From Planctomycetota bacterium (GTDB lineage Bacteria; Planctomycetota; Planctomycetia; Pirellulales; Thermoguttaceae): 64,000 nt of DNA. The first letter of the stretch is position 1. Every line of letters starts with the position of its first letter. The DNA lies in NCBI GenBank assembly GCA_029550925.1, contig JAKPGL010000135.1, positions 1 through 64,000 on the forward strand, in the 5' to 3' direction. Positions 36,032-44,303 of this stretch are shown here, in pieces. Below the pieces are notes generated by a model. It worked only from the letters and a program-made list of their open reading frames with translations. It did not search any database and was not told the DNA's origin. A program made the translations under genes and the position numbers.

Positions 36032-37129
36032 TCAATGAGTTTTTGTATATTTGTGGGGAATGTCAAACTTCTGCTCCGCCTCGGTCCGTGGGCCGGCTCG
36101 GTCCGTATCCCCAGCCAAGACCAAGCAAGACCTCCTCGGCAACGGCTTCCTGCCCGACCGCAGAGAGGCCTTCTGTACCAGGCAACTCAACCGATCCGTA
36201 ATCTCCCCTTGCAAACACTGCCGCCAATGGCGGCCCGCCTGCTGGAAAAACTCCGATTGGGCCAGACGACGGTCCTCTTGGAGCCAGGTAATCGCAACCT
36301 GCACCGCTCGAGATACCCCCTGCCATTTCCGACCGGCCTTTTTCTCCCTTTTTCGGACAGCGCCTTTAGGAACTGCGCCTTCTTCTAAACCGGTCAACTC
36401 CTCCACCCACACCTGGCAGTCGTGTACCTGGCCCATCAAGGTCTGAAATATTTGAAGGGCCTGGATGGTGGGTTGGATTTCAGGGCCAAAAATGGGTTCC
36501 AATATCTCCAGCGTATATCGGAGATGTTTGGCGGCAATCCGCATCGCATGATGCTGTTGCTGATCCTCCGGGTCATCCAAACAGGAAGCAAAGCTCTCCA
36601 TCTGTTTCACATAGCGCTCGATTTGCCGGACCGCTTCTTCCCAGAGAGGGCTTTGCCGAAGTTGTTCCTCGGAAAAGTCTTCCTTTTTGAGGATTCGTGC
36701 AGCGGTTTTCCGAATCTCTTGCAACAGGCCGCTTCGCTCCAGCCGATCCACCGCCCGAAGGACCTTCTTCTGCAAGACTTCCCGCTGGGTTTGCCGCCAG
36801 AGGATCAATTGCGCCAACCCCACCCGGACGGATAAGCCTTCGGTATCCGGCCAGCGGTCGCACAAAAAGAGGAGTTGCACATCCATATCGCGAGCGGTAC
36901 CCAAGGATCGGCCAATCCGACGGATATGCTTCCGCCACCGCTTGTGTTGTTTGGGAGAGGGCCAATCGGCAAAAAGCTCCAAAGCTGCCCGAAGCCTTCG
37001 GCTGGCCACCCTTGCCCGATGTACATACTCGATATCCTCGGCCTTTCGGATACCTGGCAGTTGCTTGGCCAACCGGGTCGAATGCTTATGAAACCATCGG
37101 GCTGCTAAATACCGGATATAGCTCTCCAT
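36032..37129 (-). CDS. CHAD domain protein (polyphosphate-binding)
   Basis: A 365-aa all-helical protein with CHAD repeats: VHRARVASRRLRAALELFAD, then RRIGRSLGTARDMDVQL, and in the second half HAMRIAAKHLRYTLEILEPI and MGQVHDCQVWVEELTG. The conserved His/Arg/Lys residues bind polyphosphate chains in CHAD proteins that have been studied. The domain fills most of the protein; the last 70 residues are basic and without known motif. It is the first gene of the CHAD-ppx-ppk1 operon, which fits the binding role. The ATG at 37129 has AAGGGA about 8 bases upstream. Confidence 0.93.
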   Translation of the reverse strand: MESYIRYLAARWFHKHSTRLAKQLPGIRKAEDIEYVHRARVASRRLRAALELFADWPSPKQHKRWRKHIRRIGRSLGTARDMDVQLLFLCDRWPDTEGLSVRVGLAQLILWRQTQREVLQKKVLRAVDRLERSGLLQEIRKTAARILKKEDFSEEQLRQSPLWEEAVRQIERYVKQMESFASCLDDPEDQQQHHAMRIAAKHLRYTLEILEPIFGPEIQPTIQALQIFQTLMGQVHDCQVWVEELTGLEEGAVPKGAVRKREKKAGRKWQGVSRAVQVAITWLQEDRRLAQSEFFQQAGRHWRQCLQGEITDRLSCLVQKASLRSGRKPLPRRSCLVLAGDTDRAGPRTEAEQKFDIPHKYTKTH

Positions 37130-37427
37130 CAAGCCGTTCCCTTGTTAACCCCCCAAAGGGGTGAAAAAATCCCTCAAAAATGCATCTCTAGAGTTATTCA
37201 AACACCCCTCAATTAGGGCAACCCAAAGATTTCCCTCTCTGCCCTCGGGAATCCAAGCTCCTTTTCACGCCCGTAGAGGGATTCTTCTGCTATTGTAACT
37301 TAATGGGGATGAACTCGCCATCTACCCAAAAAGGTGGTTCTAACACCTTAGCCCACTTGGGTAGCTGGGACCTTGGTATCATCGCCCTGGGGGATGGTAA
37401 CATTTTAGCCGAATGCAGTACCTTGCC

Positions 37428-37516
37428 ATTTCCGCGAAAGTGGGAATCTAGCAAGCGAAACAGTCAACAACTGGATTCCCGCTAGAGCGGGAATGACGAT
37501 CCCGAGTTCGCGGGAA
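37428..37516. repeat. Cluster of ATTCCCGC...GCGGGAAT palindromes
   Basis: Three units in the 624-bp gap between the CHAD and fliA genes: 37428-37447 (ATTTCCGC/GTGGGAAT, wobble pairs), 37475-37494 (ATTCCCGC-TAGA-GCGGGAAT, perfect) and 37499-37516 (partial), each followed by the usual ATGAC or similar. A fourth copy is at 62876-62895. The pattern resembles dRS3-like palindromes widespread in bacterial genomes. The rest of the gap shows no gene. Confidence 0.85.
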
Positions 37517-37753
37517 TGACAATCCCGGGCAAATTTCGCCTTAAAATAAGCCTCCTTTGCATTCGGCTCCAATGTTACTAGAGGGGAGAAGAAGATTTTC
37601 CTAGAGAGTTTGCCCTTTTGGTTTTGGAACAACAAGCCGATCCGGCGCCAAAAACAGACGTAACATGTCCCCCGGGTGATGGGACCTGTCTGTGGCTGTG
37701 CCAGCAGCAGGTTCGCTGGCGTTCCTACGCAAACAGGCCGATAGAAAAGGGGC

Positions 37754-38539
37754 CTAAGAGGCGAATTCCACTCGACGGCGTTCGAGCTGGTCTTTCAGGC
37801 GTTGGACGATGGCGCTATGCATTTGGCTGACCCGGCTTTCCGACAGGTCTAACGTAGCGCCGATTTCTTTCATGGTCATTTCTTCGTAGTAGTAGAGGAT
37901 CAGGATAAGCCGCTCGTTCCGATTCAGCCCCTTGGTGACCAGCCGCATGAGATCGGCTTTTTGGAGCCGACGTGTTGGGTCCTCGCCTTTTTTATCTTCG
38001 AGGATGTCGATTTCACGCACGTCTTTATAGCTATCTGTTTCGTACCATTTTTTGTTGAGGCTGATGAGGTTGACTGTGCTGGCCTCCTGAATCATTTTTT
38101 CGAGTTCTGCGATGGAGATTTGGAGTTCCTCGGCCAGTTCTTGTAGAGTGGGTTGTCGGCCCAGGCGGGCTTCCAGCGTCTGCATAGCTTCGTTGAGTTT
38201 GCTGGCTTTACTTCGGACAAGTCGGGGCACCCAATCCATCGTTCGTAATTCATCGAGCATGGCCCCCCGGATACGAGGAACGCAATACGTTTCAAACTTC
38301 ACTCCTCGGGACAAGTCAAAGGCCTCGATCGCGTCGATCAGGCCGAATACCCCGGCCGACACCAAATCTTCCAAATCCACTCCCTCCGGCAGCCGGGCCC
38401 AAATACGCTCGGCGTTGTATCGGACCAAGGGCATATAAAGTTCGATCAGCTTGTTGCGAAGCTCTTGATTGGAGGGGTCTTTTTTATATGCAATCCAGAG
38501 CCGTTCTACATCTTCCGGCGCCAAGGTAGTCGTATTCAT
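37754..38539 (-). CDS. fliA: Flagellar sigma factor FliA (sigma28)
   Basis: A 261-aa sigma28-type factor with regions 2, 3 and 4: LVRYNAERIWARLPEGVDLE, DLVSAGVFGLIDAIEAFDLS, KFETYCVPRIRGAMLDELRT, DWVPRLVRSKASKLNEAM, and region 4 TKGLNRNERLILILYYYEEM with the helix-turn-helix TMKEIGATLDLSESRVSQMH. It directs RNA polymerase to late flagellar genes; the fliC promoter candidate at 19931 fits. Last gene of the flhA-flhF-flhG-orf-fliA operon. GGAGGAG lies about 4 bases before the ATG. No FlgM anti-sigma gene was seen in the window. Confidence 0.97.
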   Translation of the reverse strand: MNTTTLAPEDVERLWIAYKKDPSNQELRNKLIELYMPLVRYNAERIWARLPEGVDLEDLVSAGVFGLIDAIEAFDLSRGVKFETYCVPRIRGAMLDELRTMDWVPRLVRSKASKLNEAMQTLEARLGRQPTLQELAEELQISIAELEKMIQEASTVNLISLNKKWYETDSYKDVREIDILEDKKGEDPTRRLQKADLMRLVTKGLNRNERLILILYYYEEMTMKEIGATLDLSESRVSQMHSAIVQRLKDQLERRRVEFAS

Positions 38540-38791
38540 GAACTCCTCCGTGACCTTATTATTCTGGATGGTTCAGAGACGCTTCCTATCGAGGGGAAAA
38601 TGCTCTCCAAATGTTTGGGCCTTTCTCCACGGTGTTTCAATGGCCCGACTTTTAGGAAACCTAAGGCCCCCAGGGTGTGAGGAACGTTTTGGTTTGTTTT
38701 ACGAAAATCCAGAAGGGGTAAAGACGGTTCCTGTCAAGGGTTGGATTGGAAAGGCGGAGTTTTCGCAGCGCAAGGGGCGTCAAGGCCAGGC

Positions 38792-39049
38792 TTAGGAGGA
38801 AGGCGGTTTCGAGGCATCCGGCTGGGTCGATGAAACTGCGGAAAAAGCGGCCTCGACGTTCTTCCGCACTGACTGTTCTATTGTCCATTCCGCCGTCGCA
38901 CCCAGCCATCCTCCGAAAGCGGAAAACGCCGCCAGAGCCAAGCAAGCAGACTCCAAGCTCGCTTCCACGGCGCCGCCGCTGAACAGGTTGCGGAGAATGA
39001 CCACCAGAAATGCCACGGACCCGAACATACCGGCGAAAATCCGGCCCAT
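38792..39049 (-). CDS. Small membrane protein in flagellar operon, unknown
   Basis: An 85-aa protein with a hydrophobic segment at the start (MFGSVAFLVVILRNLFSGG) and another in the middle (ESACLALAAFSAFGGWLGAT), then a polar C terminus. I do not recognise a family. It lies in the fixed gene order between flhG and fliA, where several bacteria have small accessory genes. AGGAA precedes the ATG at 39049 by about 6 bases; the upstream in-frame start at 39079 is less likely. A structural or regulatory flagellar role is inferred only from position. Confidence 0.6.
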   Translation of the reverse strand: MGRIFAGMFGSVAFLVVILRNLFSGGAVEASLESACLALAAFSAFGGWLGATAEWTIEQSVRKNVEAAFSAVSSTQPDASKPPSS

Positions 39050-39152
39050 GGCGGATTCCTTTCTGCCCGAAAACTCCACCCAATCGTTGCATTTTAACAG
39101 CTCGGGAGATACTCAAACCCATTCAGGAATCGGCGATAAAAAGGATGATTGT

Positions 39153-40208
39153 TTAGTCTTTTTTCCTATTTTCCCCCACCGGACTATCCAAAGATGGAGA
39201 AACAGTAACGGGAAAACCAAGTTTGCCGACCCAATCTGGCTGATGAACGTGCCATTGAGGAGGCGCCGCAGAAGTCTCACTCCAAGGCGCCCCCGCAGAG
39301 GGACGGATCCCTCGAACGACGACTCCCTTTGGCGCCTCGGATTCCCCTGTCTGTGGGGATTCTTTTGGCGGCGGTTGCTCGCCAAGGCGTTTGCCCAGAA
39401 TTTCGGCCACATACTGAGCTAATTGATGGATACTGGACGCCGATTCCGGTGCCGGCGTCCAACTGACCAGCAACCCCTGGTTCCACCCGGCCTTTTCTAC
39501 TCGTGGGTCTGCCGGGACAAAACCCGCCAGACTGACCGGCAGGGCCAAAAACTGCAGACAAGTCCTGGCCAACCGGTCATAGACATCCTTGGCTTCTGGT
39601 TCGGAGGCGGCGCGGTTGACCACCACATGAACAGGGGCCAACCCGGTTTGTGCGGTCAGGGTTTTCAAGACCGCATACGTATCCATTAGCACCGCGGGGT
39701 CGGCAGTCATGACGGCCAGCCGACAATGGGCCGCCCGCCAAAGAGCCCGCGTCCAGGGGGACAATTGCCCTCCCAAGTCGGCCGCCACGACTTCCGCACA
39801 GGACCCTAGACCACGAAGCCCTTCTAAAATCCGTTGGGAGGCGTATCGGGGATCGGCGGACAATGGTTGCCCCGGCCGGACGCCCGGAACCACATAAATA
39901 CCTCCTGGTCCCGGCTGAAGTACCTCAGGAAGGGTTCGTCCGGCGGTGATCACGTCGGCAAGGGTCTCCCGCGTCTGGAGGCGGCATACTCGGGCGGCGT
40001 CCGGGGAGTGGGGGTCGCCGTCGAGTAAAACAGTCCGCATTCCGGCGGCGGTCAAGGCGGCCGCCAGGTTGGCCGATACGGTGGTAACCCCTACGCCCGG
40101 CCGACCACCTAAGACGACCACCAACGCTGGTCCTCGTACGTCGGTCCCGGTTTTGGGACTTCCGTATTGGCGAACCCACTGGCGGAGTCGGCTGGCTTGA
40201 TCCTGCAT
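39153..40208 (-). CDS. flhG: FlhG-like MinD/ParA ATPase with altered P-loop
   Basis: A 351-aa MinD-family protein placed directly after flhF, the normal position of flhG, which sets flagellar number and site. The fold is clear (VVVLGGRPGVGVTTVSANLA, RTVLLDGDPHSPDAARV, AEVVAADLGG). The deviant Walker A motif normally reads KGGxGKT; here residues 34-43 are GGRPGVGVTT, so both the first Lys (Arg) and the catalytic Lys (Val) are replaced. ATP hydrolysis may be lost or changed. The last 80 residues are Pro-rich and unusual. The start Met follows a GGTGGG-type site. Confidence 0.83.
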   Translation of the reverse strand: MQDQASRLRQWVRQYGSPKTGTDVRGPALVVVLGGRPGVGVTTVSANLAAALTAAGMRTVLLDGDPHSPDAARVCRLQTRETLADVITAGRTLPEVLQPGPGGIYVVPGVRPGQPLSADPRYASQRILEGLRGLGSCAEVVAADLGGQLSPWTRALWRAAHCRLAVMTADPAVLMDTYAVLKTLTAQTGLAPVHVVVNRAASEPEAKDVYDRLARTCLQFLALPVSLAGFVPADPRVEKAGWNQGLLVSWTPAPESASSIHQLAQYVAEILGKRLGEQPPPKESPQTGESEAPKGVVVRGIRPSAGAPWSETSAAPPQWHVHQPDWVGKLGFPVTVSPSLDSPVGENRKKD

Positions 40209-40288
40209 CAGATTCCCACCTTCCTGGATGTTTCCAAAGGAAGTACTTTTAAGACCTATTCGTTTCAGACCTCAGGAATAGAGGAGGT

Positions 40289-41494
40289 TTAATGTCCCGG
40301 TAGGGTTTCCACGCCTAGAATCCAGCGAGCGAGTCGTTCGGCTTGGGCCGCCTCGATGTCCTCCGGCACATTCTGGCCGTTGGTCAAATAACTGACCGGT
40401 AAGCGACTGGCCCGAAGCAGCGAAAAAACATGTCCCAAGGCCGACGCCTCGTCCAGTTTCGTCAGGACCAAGGCGGTTATCCCGACGGATTGGAATTGCC
40501 GGGCGGTTTCCACCAAGGCCCGGGCGCTGCTGGTCGTCGAAAGCACCAGATGCACCTCGTCGGCGTGGGCTTCGTTCAAGAAGGCCTTCAGTTCTTGGAG
40601 TTTAATTTCATCTCGGGGGCTTCGGCCCGCGGTGTCCATGAGGACCAGGTCCAGACCTTCCCATTGTCGGCTTGCTTCGCGCATTTCGCGGGGGGTCGAG
40701 ACGACGTACATAGGCAAATCAATGATGTCGGCATAGGTGCGGAGTTGTTCGACGGCGGCGATCCGGTAGGTATCTACGGTAATCAGGCCCACCCGACGAT
40801 GTTCTTTGAGTCGATAATGGGCGGCCAATTTGGCGATGGTAGTGGTTTTGCCCACTCCGGTGGGGCCTACTAAAGCCACCACCCGCCGTTTCCCCGGCTG
40901 AACGGCCAAGGGACCAGCAAGGCGAATCTCCGATTCGACCAAACGCAACGCCCTGGCCCGCATTAACACCGGATCCACCGGCGCCGCCTCCGTGACGCCC
41001 TGTCGCATCTGTTCCACTAATTCTCGGGCTACGTGTTCTTCCCATTCCGCGTCCAACAATTCCGCAAACAGGCGGAACAGGGCGTCGGGCAGCTCCCGAT
41101 GACCGGCTTGTCGAGTTTCCGTCTCCCATTGTTGGACCAGGCTCTGGAGTTGGCGGGTAGATCGTGCCTCCGCCGAAAAGCCCGATTCCCCTGGAGGCCG
41201 ATCCAGCGGAATCCCAGCGTCCAACGGCCGTCGGCTCCGAACCGCACTCCATCCAGACGCCGATCGGGGACCGGTCTGTTCTTTAGCGTCTAATTCCTCC
41301 CGAGGAAGTCGGCTTGGGACCCGCACCTCGGCCGAGGCGGTAACCTCGATCCATCGGGCGCCGGTCAACCATCCCCATAACCGTCCCGCGCGAACTTGCC
41401 GGGTGTGCAACACCGCCGCATCAGGCCCCAACTCCCGCCGCACCATCGCCAGCGCTTCCTGCATCGTGCGGGCGCGATAAGTTCGGATTTCCAT
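40289..41494 (-). CDS. flhF: Flagellar SRP-like GTPase FlhF
   Basis: A 401-aa FlhF. The N terminus (MEIRTYRARTMQEALAMVRR, ELGPDAAVL) is the FlhF B-domain start, followed by a variable linker. The NG domain has the P-loop GPTGVGKTT (residues 210-218), TVDTYRIAAVEQLRTYADII, MDTAGR (Asp287), and LTKLDEASALGHVFSLLRAS. FlhF places the flagellar basal body with FlhG. It lies between flhA and flhG on the minus strand. AGGAC precedes the ATG closely. Confidence 0.96.
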   Translation of the reverse strand: MEIRTYRARTMQEALAMVRRELGPDAAVLHTRQVRAGRLWGWLTGARWIEVTASAEVRVPSRLPREELDAKEQTGPRSASGWSAVRSRRPLDAGIPLDRPPGESGFSAEARSTRQLQSLVQQWETETRQAGHRELPDALFRLFAELLDAEWEEHVARELVEQMRQGVTEAAPVDPVLMRARALRLVESEIRLAGPLAVQPGKRRVVALVGPTGVGKTTTIAKLAAHYRLKEHRRVGLITVDTYRIAAVEQLRTYADIIDLPMYVVSTPREMREASRQWEGLDLVLMDTAGRSPRDEIKLQELKAFLNEAHADEVHLVLSTTSSARALVETARQFQSVGITALVLTKLDEASALGHVFSLLRASRLPVSYLTNGQNVPEDIEAAQAERLARWILGVETLPGH

Positions 41495-41640
41495 GTCCCG
41501 TCCTCTCCAATTCTTTTTACGCCAACCAGACCCTATCCACTCTTTCTCGTCTTCTTTCCGCCCAAACCGCCGCGTCTTTTAAGTCTATCGCCGACCTAAT
41601 GCGGCGCGGTCTGGAGAAAACGACTGGCGTCGAACGTTGC

Positions 41641-43731
41641 CTATCGAGGTTCAGAAACCACTGCAATAGACTGAATCTTCGTATCCCTGGTAATCTCGTT
41701 GTAACTAAGCACCACCAAATGGGGCAAATGCCCGAGCGTCATCCGCTTCAAGGCCGCCCGAATCTGCGGACTCACCAACACCACGGGCGGACGCCCCTCC
41801 GAACTGAGCCGCTGTATCTCCTGGCCGATCGCCCGACAAATCCCCTCGATCGCCTGAGGCGTCAGCCGCACTATCAAACCATGCTCGCTGTGCTCCACAG
41901 CCGCCCGTATCCGCTCCTCCAACGCCGGGTCCAAGGTAACCACGTGCAGCACCCCTTCGGCGTCCCGATACCGGGTCGATAGCGTCCGGGCCAGCCGATG
42001 CCGCACATATTCCGTCAGCAATATCGGGTCTTTCGTCCGCGGAGCGTAATCGCCCAGCGTCTCCAAAATGGAGGCCAGGTTCCGGATCGGCACCTGCTCC
42101 CGCAAAAGCATTTGCAGGACCTGCTGGACCTCAGCCAATTTCATCACGCCGGGAATCAATTCCTCGACCACCGCAGGCGAGGTTTGTTTGAGTTCGTTGA
42201 TCAGATGTTTGGCGGCGTCCCGCGTGAGCAGTTCGTCGGCGTGCCGCCGGACCGTTTCCGTCAGATGGGTGGCCAATACGCTGGCCGGCTCCACCACCGT
42301 GTAGCCTTTCAACTCCGCCATGTCCCGCTGGCTGGGATCGATCCAGAAAGCCGAGGTCCCAAAGGCCGGGTCTTTCGTCGGCATCCCTTCGATCGGCCCA
42401 CGAGCCAACCCAGAATCCAACGCCAAAAGCAGGTGCGGATAGATCATCCCCTCGGCCACCGGCACGTCGGCAATCTTGATCCGATATTGATACTGTTCCA
42501 GCCGAATGTTGTCCCGCACTCGCACTTTCGGCAGGATGACCCCGATGTCGGCGGCTATTTTTTGCCGAACCCGCTGGATACGGTCCAAAAGGTCGCCTCC
42601 GCGCTTGGGGTCCGCCAATCGGATAAGGCCTACTCCCAGTTCGATCTCCATCGGATCGACGGCCAAGTAATCTTCCACACGAGCTTCTTGGGGTTTGGCC
42701 TGTTCGGCTTTCTTTTTCGCTTCTTCGACGGCTTGGACGCGGGCAGCCCGTTGCCGAAGCATCCAGGCAAGCCCTAAACAACTTGCCCCCAAAGCCGTCA
42801 GCGGCAGTTTCGGCAGATTCGTCAGCACCAAAAGGGCCAAAAATCCCCCAGCCACCGCCAACGCCTGCGGACGGGAAAACAATTGGCCGATAAACTCCGT
42901 GGGCAGGTTGCTCGGCTGACTACTGCGGGTAACCAATAGCCCAGCCGCCAACGAAATCAAAAACGCCGGCACCTGACTCACCAACCCATCACCGATCGTC
43001 AAGGTCGTAAAGACCGAAACCGCCTGCTCCAGAGGCATCCCGGCCTGAAGCACCCCGATAATCAGGCCGCCAATAATGTTGATCAAGGTAATGATGATCC
43101 CGGCAATGGCATCCCCTCGAACAAACTTGCTAGCACCATCCATCGCGCCGAAAAAGTCCGCCTGCCGGGTAATCTCTTCACGGCGCCGCTGCGCCTCTTT
43201 CTCGTCGATGATGCCGGCGTTCAGATCGGCGTCGATGGCCATCTGTCGGCCCGGCATCCCGTCCAAGGCAAACCGAGCCGCCACCTCGCTGATCCGGGTC
43301 GCCCCCTTGGTGATCACTACAAATTGAATGACCACAATAATAGCAAAAATGATCAAACCAACGACGATCTGCTCCCCTGCCACAAATCGGCCGAACTCCT
43401 GCACCACCTGGCCCGCCGCCCCAGGTCCGTCCGCCGCCGCCCGCGTCAAAATCAACCGCGTCGTCGCTACGTTCAGCACCAGCCGAAGGAGCGTCGTGGC
43501 CAACAGCAACGACGGAAAAATGCTAAACTCCAACGGCGTTTTCACATAAATAGTCGTCAGCAGGATGATCACCGCCATCGTGATATTGGCCGACAGAAGC
43601 ACATCCATCAGCCCGGCCGGCAGCGGTACAATAATCACTAGCACACTGCAAACCAATCCTACTGGAAGGATCAGGTCTTGCAGTCGGGCCAAACGAACAC
43701 TGTCAGAACGTACCGAGACAGCCTCGGACAT
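41641..43731 (-). CDS. flhA: Flagellar export gate protein FlhA
   Basis: A 696-aa FlhA of normal length. The N-terminal half has about eight membrane segments (LILPVGLVCSVLVIIVPLPA, TMAVIILLTTIYVKTPLEF) and the FHIPEP signature region RISEVAARFALDGMPGRQMA followed by IDADLNAGIIDEKEAQRRRE. The cytoplasmic C-terminal half ends with VLVSPQIRAALKRMTLGHLP and LVVLSYNEI. It forms the export gate of the flagellar type III system. First gene of the second flagellar operon; GGAG lies about 9 bases before the ATG. flhB, fliPQR and fliF are not in the window. Confidence 0.98.
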   Translation of the reverse strand: MSEAVSVRSDSVRLARLQDLILPVGLVCSVLVIIVPLPAGLMDVLLSANITMAVIILLTTIYVKTPLEFSIFPSLLLATTLLRLVLNVATTRLILTRAAADGPGAAGQVVQEFGRFVAGEQIVVGLIIFAIIVVIQFVVITKGATRISEVAARFALDGMPGRQMAIDADLNAGIIDEKEAQRRREEITRQADFFGAMDGASKFVRGDAIAGIIITLINIIGGLIIGVLQAGMPLEQAVSVFTTLTIGDGLVSQVPAFLISLAAGLLVTRSSQPSNLPTEFIGQLFSRPQALAVAGGFLALLVLTNLPKLPLTALGASCLGLAWMLRQRAARVQAVEEAKKKAEQAKPQEARVEDYLAVDPMEIELGVGLIRLADPKRGGDLLDRIQRVRQKIAADIGVILPKVRVRDNIRLEQYQYRIKIADVPVAEGMIYPHLLLALDSGLARGPIEGMPTKDPAFGTSAFWIDPSQRDMAELKGYTVVEPASVLATHLTETVRRHADELLTRDAAKHLINELKQTSPAVVEELIPGVMKLAEVQQVLQMLLREQVPIRNLASILETLGDYAPRTKDPILLTEYVRHRLARTLSTRYRDAEGVLHVVTLDPALEERIRAAVEHSEHGLIVRLTPQAIEGICRAIGQEIQRLSSEGRPPVVLVSPQIRAALKRMTLGHLPHLVVLSYNEITRDTKIQSIAVVSEPR

Positions 43732-44141
43732 CCTGCTTTCTCCGAACCTGGAAACAGGAGAAGTCCGACGACCTTTACAAGCATTGGAAAATGCCTGAGG
43801 CCGCCTTCACAAGGTAGAAGCAGCGGGCAGGAAACTACCGAAAAATAGCTCGGCTGTCCAGGCCGATTTCAAAGAGAGTGCCCCAACCGGACCGATCGCC
43901 ATAGACCAAAAAACCCCTCTGTTTTTAAGTTTCCGGAGTATTCAAGGCGATCAGAGTGCTCCGATCAGGGGGGCAAACGAATGGGTTTGGCGTGATGTCT
44001 AATGCCTGGCACTTTTGTATGCACTTGCGAATATATTGCGCAAAATTTTTATTTTCGCCAGATTGTTTGTTTTGCCCTTTTCTCTCATTTTCCTCACACT
44101 ACCTAGACATCAGGAAAAAGTCGGCTGATGCTGGTTTGCCA

Positions 44142-44230
44142 GAGCCGGTTGTGTTGTCGCCTCCGACCTACAACCACTTGCGATCGCATCCGGATGCTAG
44201 TCAAGGTATAGGGGTTGAAGCAACCGGCTC
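44142..44230. repeat. MITE-like element, copy 2 (reverse orientation)
   Basis: An 89-bp element ending in GAGCCGGTTG and CAACCGGCTC (11-bp perfect ends if flanking A and T are included). The internal blocks TGTCGCCTCCGACC and TTGCGATCGCATC are the reverse complement of blocks in 26771-26871. It lies in the 572-bp gap between flhA and the PMT-family gene, both minus strand; nothing else recognisable is in this gap. Confidence 0.8.
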
Positions 44231-44303
44231 TGTGAGCCAGGCGTGTTAATTCCCTCTCTTACCGCTTTTCTCTTATCTTACGGCTTTCCGGAAAGGGTAA
44301 GCC

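Noticed and set aside
41998-42777. Plus-strand open frame opposite flhA
   Set aside because: Antisense to flhA; composition typical of a shadow frame.
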